Positions 1 through 7,996 of a stretch of DNA of 64,000 nucleotides are shown here, piece by piece; the stretch's first letter is position 1, and each line of letters starts with the position of its first letter. This DNA comes from Hyphomonadaceae bacterium. GTDB taxonomy: Bacteria; Pseudomonadota; Alphaproteobacteria; Rhizobiales; Hyphomicrobiaceae. A program made the translations under genes and the position numbers. The stretch covers positions 1-64,000 of the forward strand of contig JAIEQJ010000055.1 in the NCBI GenBank assembly GCA_019747815.1, in the 5' to 3' direction. The notes under the pieces are model-generated. The model did no database searches. It saw only the letters and a list, made by a program, of their open reading frames with translations, and had not been told where the DNA came from.

Positions 1-79
1 GATTTGCGCATGCTTCCCTCCGTCAAGGAGGGCAGTCTCTCAACTAATCCTTGGTCCGAAAACCCTGAGGCAGGTCAGG

Positions 80-530
80 CTGCTGATTGAGTGGCCCGAG
101 GGCGAGGACGCCCCAATCAAATACTGGCTTTCGACGCTGCCTGCCGGCACACCCATCGCGACGCTCGTCGATACCGCCAAGCTCCGATGGCGCATCGAGC
201 GCGACTTCCAGGACCTGAAGCAGGAGATTGGCCTCGACCACTACGAGGGTCGAGGCTGGCGGGGCTTCCATCACCACGCGGCGCTCTCGATCGCGGCCTA
301 CGGATTCCTGGTCTCCGAAAGGAGCCCGATTCCCCCCTCAGGCGCCCTCCGCCAAGCGCTCATCGCAAGAGCGCCGATGCCGAACCAAAGCTACCGTCCG
401 CGCGGACACGCCGCTCCGGCCTGAGCGCCATACGTCCAATTCGATCTCGACCCTGCGAAAGCTCGTCGCCGTCGCGCTTGCCAAGCGGCTACCGCGATGC
501 CCATGCTGCATGCGAACGCGTGATGGCTAG
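80..530 (+). pseudogene. IS701-type transposase, C-terminal remnant, frameshifted
   Basis: This is the C-terminal half of a DDE transposase of the IS701 kind. The readable part starts with LLIEWPEGED and continues with RWRIERDFQDLKQEIGLDH and GRGWRGFHHHAAL, the usual block around the last catalytic acid. That frame stops at 422-424. The expected continuation, RPERHTSNSISTLRK followed by LAKRLPRCPCC, is found in the next frame and ends at the TAG at 528-530, so one frameshift lies at about 400-424. Upstream of residue LLIEW the frame stays open to the window edge but no longer looks like transposase. The element ends at CTAG (559-562). It cannot make an active enzyme as read here. The family call rests on remembered motifs and is fairly secure. 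Confidence 0.8.
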
Positions 531-562
531 AGAACACGTCGCTTATGACACAGTAAGACTAG
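496..562 (+). repeat. IS701-type right end, copy 1
   Basis: This 67-bp segment covers the last codons of the transposase remnant and the IS terminus, ending in CTAG. An inverted copy with only three mismatches lies at 3414-3480. IS701-type elements are known for a 4-bp target of the CTAG type, which fits the boundary. Confidence 0.8.
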
Positions 563-834
563 GCCGCGAGCGGCCGTTGCCGTACTGGCGCATTCGCAGG
601 CTCTCGCACGAGCTGCCGCGCTGGCTCGAAGGTCGGGGCCACAACAGGTGCGCTCACCTTGGCGCATTCGGCGATGAGACGGTTGAAGGCGTGCTCGGCC
701 GCATCAATCTGCAATGCCGCACGCGCCTGCATGGACTGCAAGTCCGGCGCACGGGAGAGCTCCGCCAGCGAGATGCTCATGATCTTTTGCCATTCGCTAC
801 CGGGCGCAAGCCGGCGCGGCAATGGTGCAGGCAT
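559..834 (-). CDS. small hypothetical protein, 3-prime end at an IS boundary
   Basis: Predicted 91-aa soluble protein with no recognised family. It starts MPAPLPRRLAPGSEW, has a helical middle (LSRAPDLQSMQARAALQID) and a proline/alanine-rich tail. The ATG at 834 is preferred over an upstream GTG (969) because GAAAGGA lies about eight bases before it. That ribosome-binding stretch sits between two GATATC hexamers, so it could be masked in a stem. The TAG stop belongs to the CTAG that also bounds the IS end at 559-562. The present C-terminus may therefore be natural, with the IS having landed on the stop codon, or it may be a truncation. It is weakly reminiscent of phasin-like helical proteins, but I would not assign that. 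Confidence 0.45.
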   Translation of the reverse strand: MPAPLPRRLAPGSEWQKIMSISLAELSRAPDLQSMQARAALQIDAAEHAFNRLIAECAKVSAPVVAPTFEPARQLVREPANAPVRQRPLAA

Positions 835-1244
835 GACGATATCCTTTCGATATCTGCGCGCCTGATCCGGCTGCAGAAAAGGGATGGACGCAGCGAGCCC
901 CGCGACACCAACCATCCAGCCTGCGATGTCCGCTGGTATCTGTTTCAGGATTTGCCCAATCCGATGCACGTTGCAGCCGCCGTAAGGTGAATGAAATGAT
1001 AATTCCCTCTTTCAATATTCCTGCTGCTCCTCAGAAATTACCAAATACTTAATGCACTATCCTTAATATTCGTGGTGTGGCGCAATTGATGCGTAACTGT
1101 ATGCACATCCCTGGCACTCACGACCCGGCAATAAAAGGAATTCGCCGGTGATTTTCCGGACGAGTGGTCTGAAACGCCCCAACCCAGTGCAGTGGCGAAT
1201 ATAAATCACCATGCGGTGCCGGAATTGCGGCGGGGCGCAGGCCG
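835..1244. other. intergenic stretch with an AT-rich patch
   Basis: No convincing gene is seen. About 990-1085 is clearly richer in A and T than its surroundings. ORFs here are shadows of gluQ or in-frame extensions of the upstream small gene. Confidence 0.5.
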
Positions 1245-2111
1245 CTAATGCAACCCGAGCAGGCGGTGCACCTCGGGCACGGACAGGCCCCCCTTCCGCA
1301 GAGAGCGCAGACTCGTGTCCCCGGCGCTCTTGGCCAGCTTGCGGCCAGCCTCGTCGACGATCAGGCGATGATGGTGATAGGTCGGCTCGGGCAGCTCGAG
1401 GAGCACCTGCAGCAGCCGATGCAGGTCGGTGGCCGCGTAGAGGTCGCGCCCCCGCGTGACGTGCGTCACACCCTGCCACGCGTCATCGACCACGACGGCC
1501 AGATGATAACTGGTCGGCACATCCTTCCTGACGATCACGGCATCGCCCCACAGCTCGGGTTGCGCCTCGATCGTCTGGCGCGTGGCGCCCGCAGCCTCTT
1601 CGGCAAACGTCAGCGGCGCGCCGGCAAGCTTGTCCGCCGCAGCCCGCCGTGCGGCCGCCATGTCGATGCGCAGGGCGGCGGGCGCGCCGACCGCCCTCCT
1701 CTCCGCAATCTCCGCTTGTAGACGCCCCTTCCACAGCCCGGGGTAGATCGGTGCGCCGTCCGGATCCGACGTTCCATCCGCCGCGGCCTCGATCTGCGAA
1801 CGCGTGGCGAAGCACGGATAGAGCAGCCCCAAGGCTTCGAGGCGCCGTACGGCGGCGAGATAGGCACTCATGCGCTGTGATTGGAACAGCACCGGCTCCT
1901 CCCATTCAAGTCCAAGCCAGCGCAGGTCATCGAAGATCCCGATGATATGCTCCGGCCGCGTGCGGCCGACATCGATATCCTCGATGCGCAGGAGGAAGCG
2001 GCCGCCGACCGCCCTCGCCCGCTGGTAGCCGACGAGCGCCGACAGCGCATGACCAAGATGCAGCTCGCCGTTGGGGCTGGGCGCAAAGCGGAAAACCGGC
2101 CGGTCAAGCAT
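1245..2111 (-). CDS. gluQ: glutamyl-Q tRNA(Asp) synthetase
   Basis: GluQ attaches glutamate to the queuosine base of tRNA(Asp) in the cytoplasm. It is a shortened glutamyl-tRNA synthetase without an anticodon-binding domain. The 288-aa length fits this family and is much shorter than GltX. The class I signatures are present: RFAPSPNGELHLGHA near residue 8 (the HIGH-type motif) and KLAKS near residue 260 (the KMSKS-type motif). RIEDID and the insertion YPCFATRSQI also match. Many GluQ proteins carry a cysteine cluster for zinc in that insertion, but only one Cys is present here, so the zinc site is probably missing. The gene stands alone between a secreted protein and IS remnants. Confidence 0.93.
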   Translation of the reverse strand: MLDRPVFRFAPSPNGELHLGHALSALVGYQRARAVGGRFLLRIEDIDVGRTRPEHIIGIFDDLRWLGLEWEEPVLFQSQRMSAYLAAVRRLEALGLLYPCFATRSQIEAAADGTSDPDGAPIYPGLWKGRLQAEIAERRAVGAPAALRIDMAAARRAAADKLAGAPLTFAEEAAGATRQTIEAQPELWGDAVIVRKDVPTSYHLAVVVDDAWQGVTHVTRGRDLYAATDLHRLLQVLLELPEPTYHHHRLIVDEAGRKLAKSAGDTSLRSLRKGGLSVPEVHRLLGLH

Positions 2112-2144
2112 GGTGCGGCACGGCCTCCCGCATGTCTCCGGATG

Positions 2145-2666
2145 CTAACCGCAATTGCTCTGACCCGCGCGATAGCTGCGCGCCACCTGCTCCACGACGC
2201 GATTGTAGAGCTGGCGCTCCGCCGCGGGGTAGAGGATCGCCCAGCTATTGATGAGCCGTCCGCCGCACGTAAAGGTCACGCGCTCGTAGAAGATCGTACC
2301 ATCGCGCGTGCCCGAGAGAACGAACCACGTATCCCGTATCGGCGCATAGTCGATTTCGGCGCCCGCATAGCTCTCCTTGAGAATGAACTCGCGGTAGTCC
2401 TTCAAGCTCATCCCCTCGGCATTCGGCAACGCACCGGCAAGCAGGCGTGCACTGCCGTCATGTGAGATCCAAACTCGCCCTTCCTCGGACAGCGGTTCCC
2501 TGGGTCTGAACCGGGCCGTGGGATAGCTCAGGGTGAACCCGAAGCGCTTATTGGTGTAGGTCGCAATCTCTTCCTGGCCTTGTGTCGCCGTCCAGCTAGC
2601 GGATACACCTAGAGCGCCGACTGCCAAGACAGCCGATAGAAAAAGTCGAACGAGCGCGCACCGCAT
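2145..2666 (-). CDS. predicted secreted protein of unknown function
   Basis: A 173-aa protein with a clear N-terminal signal sequence (LVRLFLSAVLAVGALGVSAS) followed by a mature part starting near QEEIATYTNKRFGFTLSYP. The phrase 'FGFTLSYP' is typical of small periplasmic or lipoprotein-like domains of unknown function that bind no known ligand. The tail contains two cysteines (TFTCGG and QSNCG) that may pair. The longest ORF begins at 2846, but the signal peptide sets the start at about 2666. There it overlaps head-to-head with the glycosylase ORF, so one of the two starts is probably further in. No function is assigned. Confidence 0.7.
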   Translation of the reverse strand: MRCALVRLFLSAVLAVGALGVSASWTATQGQEEIATYTNKRFGFTLSYPTARFRPREPLSEEGRVWISHDGSARLLAGALPNAEGMSLKDYREFILKESYAGAEIDYAPIRDTWFVLSGTRDGTIFYERVTFTCGGRLINSWAILYPAAERQLYNRVVEQVARSYRAGQSNCG

Positions 2667-3417
2667 GGCACAACCCCGCATCAATCGAGCGCGGCCCCAG
2701 TCTATCCCTCCGATACGCACGTCGGAAGCGTCTGGACCATATCGGCCGAGCAAAGGGGCGCTCGCAGCCGCAAGGCCCAGGATCATAGCCACCGATGCGG
2801 ATGTTCGCGAAGGGGTGCGCGCCTTGCGGCGCAAGTGCGCCATCATGCGCCGGGTGCACGATACGGCGGGTCATCCGCCGCTGCGCCGGCGCCCGGCCGG
2901 CTTTGAGGGCCTGGCCCGTATCATTGTTGGCCAGCAGGTCTCCGTCGCCAGCGCGGCCGCGATCTGGGCGCGCACGGCCGAGGTCTGCCGCCCGTTCGAG
3001 CCCGGCGTCTTGTTGGCGCTCGATAACGGGCAACTCAAGGCGGCAGGGCTTTCCGGGCCGAAGATTCGCTCACTGCGCGCCATTGCCGAAGCCTGCAGCA
3101 ACGGTCTCGATCTCGCCAGCCTGGACCATGTCAGCGACGAGCAAGTGCACGCCGCGCTCACCAAGGTGGTGGGCATCGGTCCCTGGACTGCGGATGTCTA
3201 CATCATGTTCTGCCTCGGCCGCGCCGACGGCTGGGCGCCCGGCGACCTGGCGCTGCAGATCGCTGCGCAACAGGCCATGGGCCTCGCCGAACGGCCGAAC
3301 GCCAACGCGCTCAAGGAGATCGGCGAACGCTGGCGGCCCTGGCGCGGCGTGGCGGCACGGTTGCTGTGGGCCTATTACGCGGCCCTGAAGCAGAAAGGCT
3401 CGGCGGTGCCGGTCTAG
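2665..3417 (+). CDS. DNA-3-methyladenine glycosylase II (AlkA-like, HhH-GPD)
   Basis: A base-excision glycosylase that removes alkylated purines. The HhH-GPD core is complete: RRRPAGFEGLARIIVGQQVS, a helix-hairpin-helix at LTKVVGIGPWTADVY, and the catalytic Asp in WAPGDLALQ. It lacks the N-terminal AlkA domain of E. coli, as in most alphaproteobacterial short forms. Similarity seems to start only near IIATDADVREG (about residue 40), and no good ATG/GTG lies there. The true start is therefore uncertain, and the ATG at 2665 clashes with the divergent gene. The TAG stop is part of a CTAG at 3414-3417 where an inverted IS701 end begins. The coding sequence looks full length at this end. Confidence 0.85.
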   Translation: MAQPRINRARPQSIPPIRTSEASGPYRPSKGALAAARPRIIATDADVREGVRALRRKCAIMRRVHDTAGHPPLRRRPAGFEGLARIIVGQQVSVASAAAIWARTAEVCRPFEPGVLLALDNGQLKAAGLSGPKIRSLRAIAEACSNGLDLASLDHVSDEQVHAALTKVVGIGPWTADVYIMFCLGRADGWAPGDLALQIAAQQAMGLAERPNANALKEIGERWRPWRGVAARLLWAYYAALKQKGSAVPV

Positions 3418-3480
3418 TCTTACTGTGGCATAGGCGACGTGTTCTCCAGCCATCACGCGTTCGCATGCAGCATGGGCATC
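3414..3480 (-). repeat. IS701-type end, inverted copy 2
   Basis: This is the reverse complement of 496-562 with three mismatches in 67 bp. It starts at the CTAG holding the glycosylase stop codon. Similarity ends abruptly at about 3480, and no transposase follows, so only an IS terminus remains. About 3481-3678 holds no gene I can support. Confidence 0.8.
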
Positions 3481-3678
3481 GTTGACAGCTTCAATGCATC
3501 GTCGGCGGGAAGTCGCGCTTCATCGGTCTACGCATCCCGTGGGTCGGAGTGCGGCTCCACGTGGCGCAGGATCGGCGATCCGCTCAGCCACGTCACACCG
3601 CAGGGGGTGCAAACCACTCGCCAACGCTGGCTAGAGCTCCATTTGACTGAACAGACTCCAGAGGGGTCGTGAGGCCGG

Positions 3679-4620
3679 TCAGGACTTCAGGGCCGACTTC
3701 GGCAGCATGACGTGAACGCCCTTGTGCACGTCGACGAGCTGCGTGATGCGCAGGTCGGCAGCGAGGCTGCACAGCGTGTAGGCGTCCTCTTTCGATAGCG
3801 GGCTAAGCTTCTGGATCAGCGCGATCATGTCGCGTAGGGCTTCGCGCGCCGCATCTTCTAGGTCCGGCTCCGCAGCCATGGTCACGTGGTGGGTCGGTGT
3901 CTCGGCGCGCGGGAACCGCAGCGCCATGCCCTTGCGCAGACCCACCTGCAGCGTGCCGCTGATCGCGGTCTCGATCGCGGTCAGGCACACCTCGCCGTCG
4001 CCTTGCACCGCGTGGCCGTCTCCAACCGACAGCAGCGCGCCTTTGGTCCACACCGGCAGATACAGCGTGGTGCCTGGCACCAGCTCCTTGTTGTCGAGAT
4101 TGCCGCCGTGGGCACGCGGGACGACAGAGGTGATGGCACCCCATGCGGGCGGCGGTGCGACACCTATGACACCAAAGAACGGCTGCAGCGGCAGCTCGAG
4201 TCCCCATGGCAGGTGCGCCACCATACGACTGCGGTCGAGCCGAATGTGCAGGCGCCGCGCCTCGGGGAAATCCTCCGGCAGCGTGCCGTGCTTCGGCAGG
4301 ATGACGTTCCATCCCCAGTCCGAGCGCAGCTCCACGGAGCGGATATGAACCTCGAGCGCATCGCCAGGCTCGGCACCCTCGACCCAGACCGGCCCGGTCA
4401 TGAAGTGAGGGCCGGGTCCGCGGGTCACATGCCGATGCACCTCGGCAAGCTCGGCCGGAATGTCGAAGCCGCCCTCGGGCAGATCCTCCGGCTCGCCCGA
4501 GAGGCAGTGGAATGTCACCATATCTCCCGGCTCGATCTCGAGGACCGGCGGGAGGCGGGCGTCGAAGGTGCCCCAATGCACCGTCTTCGGGCTCGATTTC
4601 AGATCATGATGCCTGGACAT
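3679..4620 (-). CDS. acetamidase/formamidase family hydrolase
   Basis: A 313-aa member of the FmdA/AmdA family, metal-dependent amidases that release ammonia from short amides such as formamide or acetamide. Typical features are VHWGTFDARLPPVLEIEPGD at the N-terminus, then TGPVWVEGAEPGDALEVHI, the central PFFGVIGVAPPP and RAHGGNLDN, and LLSVGDGHAVQGDGEV. It is the last gene of a six-gene minus-strand operon, three bases after the second permease. That placement suggests it acts on the imported compound or a derivative of it. The actual substrate cannot be read from sequence, since the family also includes enzymes for larger amides. Confidence 0.88.
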   Translation of the reverse strand: MSRHHDLKSSPKTVHWGTFDARLPPVLEIEPGDMVTFHCLSGEPEDLPEGGFDIPAELAEVHRHVTRGPGPHFMTGPVWVEGAEPGDALEVHIRSVELRSDWGWNVILPKHGTLPEDFPEARRLHIRLDRSRMVAHLPWGLELPLQPFFGVIGVAPPPAWGAITSVVPRAHGGNLDNKELVPGTTLYLPVWTKGALLSVGDGHAVQGDGEVCLTAIETAISGTLQVGLRKGMALRFPRAETPTHHVTMAAEPDLEDAAREALRDMIALIQKLSPLSKEDAYTLCSLAADLRITQLVDVHKGVHVMLPKSALKS

Positions 4621-4623
4621 GCG

Positions 4624-5466
4624 TCACCCCTTCACTGCGCCGAGCGTGAGCCCGCGGACGATGTAGCGCTGCAAGGTGAAGACGACGAGCAGCACGGGCA
4701 GAAGCGCGCTGATGCCGACGATCGCCACCTCGCCCCACTTGACGCCCTGGGCCGTGATGAGGGTCGGGATGGCGACGGGTAGCGTTTTCACCGTCCGGCC
4801 GCCAAGCATGAACGCATACAGGAACTCGTTCCAGGCGAAGATGAAGGACAGCACCGCCGAGGAGACGATCCCGGGGCGCAGCATCGGCAGCGTGATCTTC
4901 AACAGCACCTGCCAGCGCGGATAGCCCTCGATCAACGCCGCCTCCTCGAGCTCAACGGGGACGTCGCGGCAAAAGCTGCGTAAAACCCAGACATAGAACG
5001 AAAGATTGAATGTCAGATAGGCGAGGATCAGGCCGAGATGGGTGTCAAGCAGCCCGACTTTGGCATAGATCAGATAGAGGGGGATGACGAGCGCGACAGG
5101 CGGCGCCATGCGCGTCGCCAGGATGAACAGAAACATATCGTCGCGCCGCCACATCTCGAAGCGCGCGAAGGCATAGGCAGCCGGCGTGCCGATGAGAACG
5201 ACAAGGGCCGTGCTTGCGCCGGCGACCACCAGCGATGTGGCAAGGCTCGACAAAAAGCCGGCCTCAAGCACGTACTCGAAATGCGCGAGCGTCGGCTCGA
5301 ACAGCCACACGGTCGGCCGGGCGAACATCTCGGCTTCCGGCTTGACCATCATGGTGGCCATCCACGCGACCGGAAGCAGCAGGGTGATCGTGCACCCGAG
5401 CGCCAGCAGCGTGAACAGAACCACACCGCGCTGTGCTCGTGCCGCTCGTGGAATGCTTGCCGACAT
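4624..5466 (-). CDS. ABC transporter permease (MalG/UgpE type)
   Basis: A 280-aa inner-membrane permease of the carbohydrate-uptake-1 type, with about six membrane helices. The cytoplasmic EAA loop that contacts the ATPases is visible as EEAALIEGYPRWQVLLKITL. The final helix is followed by the usual IVRGLTLGAVKG ending of MalG-like subunits. It lies 21 bases after the MalF-type permease and directly before the amidase-like gene. It would pair with the MalF-type protein to form the channel. Confidence 0.88.
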   Translation of the reverse strand: MSASIPRAARAQRGVVLFTLLALGCTITLLLPVAWMATMMVKPEAEMFARPTVWLFEPTLAHFEYVLEAGFLSSLATSLVVAGASTALVVLIGTPAAYAFARFEMWRRDDMFLFILATRMAPPVALVIPLYLIYAKVGLLDTHLGLILAYLTFNLSFYVWVLRSFCRDVPVELEEAALIEGYPRWQVLLKITLPMLRPGIVSSAVLSFIFAWNEFLYAFMLGGRTVKTLPVAIPTLITAQGVKWGEVAIVGISALLPVLLVVFTLQRYIVRGLTLGAVKG

Positions 5467-5487
5467 GGACCGTGCGCCCTCCCCGCG

Positions 5488-6432
5488 TCAGAACGCTTTC
5501 AGCCTGTTCTTCGCGATCTGGTAGAAGACGTTGCAGAATACGAAGAACAGCACCCAGATGATGACGGCGAAGGCGGATGCCTCGCCGAGCTTCCAGAATT
5601 CGAACACGAGCTTGTAGCCCAGCATGCTCGGCGATTCCGTCGCGTTGCCCGGCCCGCCCCCCGTCAGCAGGAAGATCGTGTCGAATACCTTGAAGGCATC
5701 GATGATTCGCAGCAGCACCATGACCGCCATGAGCGGCATCATCAGCGGCAGCGTGATGCGCACGAACATCTGCAAGGGGCTCGCGCCGTCTACCTGCGCG
5801 GCCCGGTAGGGGTTGAGCGGCAGCGCCTGCAGACCGGCATAGAAGGCAATGATCATGAATGGCGTCCACTGCCAGACATCGATCAGGATCAGCGCATAGA
5901 GCGCCAAATCGGCGGAGCCGAACACAGACGTCTCGCTCACGATCTTCAGCCGCTCCAGCACATTGTAGGAGATCAGCCCCCAGGAGCCCGCCAGCATGAT
6001 CTTCCATAGCAGCGCGACCACGATCGGCGCCATCATCGTCGGCACGAACAACATGGGCACGATCACGCCGCGCAGCTTGATTTTCTGGTTGAGCACGAGA
6101 GCACCGAGCATGCCGAGAACGAACTCGATCGGTACGGCGATGCCAACAAAGACCAGGGCAACCCAGACGCTGTGCCAGAACCGTCCGTCCCAAAGCAGGG
6201 CACGATAGTTGCTCAAGCCCGTGAACTCGCCGACCCTGCCGTAGGGGACGTCGTGCAGGCTGATGTAGATCGCATACAGGAACGGCACCAGGCCGACCAC
6301 GACCAGTGTGATCATGGTGGGCGCGATCAGCAGGTAGCCGAAGTGGCTGCCCTTCGTGCGCCGCCGCGACGGCGTGGTCCTGGCATCCCGCGCCAGGCTC
6401 TCAGAGTTCAAGATCGATGCCATCTTGCTCAA
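5488..6432 (-). CDS. ABC transporter permease (MalF/UgpA type)
   Basis: A 314-aa inner-membrane permease of the binding-protein-dependent sugar type. A cytoplasmic N-terminus with basic residues (TPSRRRTKGSH) leads into the first helix (LLIAPTMITLVVVGLVPFL). The EAA loop reads YRAAQVDGASPLQMFVRITL, typical of MalF/UgpA subunits. It sits between the binding protein and the MalG-type permease in the same direction. Its ligand is unknown. Confidence 0.88.
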   Translation of the reverse strand: MSKMASILNSESLARDARTTPSRRRTKGSHFGYLLIAPTMITLVVVGLVPFLYAIYISLHDVPYGRVGEFTGLSNYRALLWDGRFWHSVWVALVFVGIAVPIEFVLGMLGALVLNQKIKLRGVIVPMLFVPTMMAPIVVALLWKIMLAGSWGLISYNVLERLKIVSETSVFGSADLALYALILIDVWQWTPFMIIAFYAGLQALPLNPYRAAQVDGASPLQMFVRITLPLMMPLMAVMVLLRIIDAFKVFDTIFLLTGGGPGNATESPSMLGYKLVFEFWKLGEASAFAVIIWVLFFVFCNVFYQIAKNRLKAF

Positions 6433-6511
6433 CGATCAGGTCAGACCTTGCGGAGACGGCCGGCAGCCAATCGCTGCCGGCCGGGTGATGGAGCGCGAGC
6501 TGGCGCACGCC

Positions 6512-7927
6512 TCAGTTGCCTGCCGTCAGGAAGCATTTCTGGCAGATGCCGAGAACCTTCTCTTGCGCCGCTTTCATGCCCGCCGCAGCGGTGATCTTGC
6601 CCGTCGCGATATCCTGCAGGATAGCGCCGGCGACATCGGCGATCTCGTAGAGCTTGGCCGCTCGCGGCTTGGCATAGCCATGCCTGAGCGACTCGCTCAT
6701 GGCCTTGAACAGCGACGCGTTCGGCGAATCCTTGATCTGCGGCAAGCCCCACGAACTGTTGCGCACCGGCACGCCGCCGCCGAGTGACCCGATCAGGTCC
6801 TTTTGCGTCGCCTTGTCGACCATCCACTGCAGGAAGAGATAGGTGGCCTCTGGCGCGCGGCTGTGCGTGCTGATCGCCACGAGCGACGGCTCGGTCTCTG
6901 CCTGTCGCCTCGCCGTCTGGCCGACCTTGGGCGGGATGCCCGCATAGACGAACTTGCCGTGCAGCTTGGAGGCCTTGGGCGTGTCGATGCCGAGCACGAA
7001 GTCGCTCCACGCGATCGTCTGGGCGGCAATGCCGTTGCCCATCACCGTCGGCACGTCGATCAGCGAGTATTCGGCCTGCCCAGGCGGCGACGACTTCCAC
7101 AGATCGGCCCAAAACTGGACCGCCGCCACGTTCTCCGGGCGGTCGAAGGTCGGCTTGCCCTCCGCGTCGAACAGGTCTCCGCCCCAGTTGCGGATGAAGT
7201 TGTTCCACACCGACCAGAACGTCGTGCCGCCGCGAATGCCTTCGAGCACGATGCCGTAGAAGTCGCTGCTCAGCGTCTCGCCCGCGAGCTTGGCGCCCTT
7301 TGCCCTGGTGAAGAAGGCGGCGATATCGCGCATCTGTTCCAGGGTCGCCGCCGGCGCCAAGTCGTAGCCATACTTGGCTTTGAACGCCGCCTTCTCCTCC
7401 GGGTGATTGAGGAGATCGCCGCGCGCCCAATAGACCTGATTGTAATTCCAGGTCAGAAATCCGTAGGTGTTGGCTCCGAATTTGGCGAGCGTGCTCGAGC
7501 CCGGATCGATGAAGTCGGCGCTGTCGAGGTCGGGATTGGTGAGCTTGCTGTTGGCCAGATAGGTGTCGATCGGGCGCAGCACCTTGGCCGACAGCAGCAG
7601 GCCCATTTGCGGAGAATGCAGCATCACGGCGTCGTATGCGCCGCGCCCGGACAGCATATCCGCCTGACCTTTGCTGATCACTTCCGGGTGGCTCAACAGC
7701 TCGTAGTTGACCTTAATTCCGGTCTCCGCAGTGAACTTGGCGACAAGCTTCTTCATTGCCTCCTGGAGCGGGGTGACCTCATCGAGAATGGTGATGGTCG
7801 TGCCGGCGTAGGGTTGGGCTGCTTCCTTGTAGGACCAGGCGCCGACCGGTCCGGATGTCAGCATGAGCAGAGTGGTCGAAAGGACACTTGCAGCCGCTGC
7901 GAACTTCCAATGGACTGATCCGATCAT
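6512..7927 (-). CDS. ABC transporter extracellular solute-binding protein
   Basis: A 471-aa periplasmic receptor of the family-1 (sugar-type) fold, the ligand-capturing part of the importer. A signal peptide covers about residues 1-30. The mature part begins with the repeating pattern TTITILDEVTPLQEAMKKLV. GGTTFWSVWNNFIRNWGGDL in the middle and TRAPE-like SRAPEATYLFLQWMVDKATQ near the end fit this fold. Two Cys near the C-terminus (GICQKCF) are unusual for the family. Family membership covers sugars, polyols and glycerol phosphates, so the ligand remains open. It lies between the ATPase pair and the permeases. Confidence 0.87.
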   Translation of the reverse strand: MIGSVHWKFAAAASVLSTTLLMLTSGPVGAWSYKEAAQPYAGTTITILDEVTPLQEAMKKLVAKFTAETGIKVNYELLSHPEVISKGQADMLSGRGAYDAVMLHSPQMGLLLSAKVLRPIDTYLANSKLTNPDLDSADFIDPGSSTLAKFGANTYGFLTWNYNQVYWARGDLLNHPEEKAAFKAKYGYDLAPAATLEQMRDIAAFFTRAKGAKLAGETLSSDFYGIVLEGIRGGTTFWSVWNNFIRNWGGDLFDAEGKPTFDRPENVAAVQFWADLWKSSPPGQAEYSLIDVPTVMGNGIAAQTIAWSDFVLGIDTPKASKLHGKFVYAGIPPKVGQTARRQAETEPSLVAISTHSRAPEATYLFLQWMVDKATQKDLIGSLGGGVPVRNSSWGLPQIKDSPNASLFKAMSESLRHGYAKPRAAKLYEIADVAGAILQDIATGKITAAAGMKAAQEKVLGICQKCFLTAGN

Positions 7928-7996
7928 GGCTTCCTCCCATCTTCTCCTGCTTGTGTTGTCTGTCTCGAGACCACCAGGTACGCGATCCGATATGAT

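Noticed and set aside
3439-3672. 77-aa plus-strand ORF after the glycosylase
   Set aside because: Its first third lies in the inverted IS end and the rest has no protein-like features.
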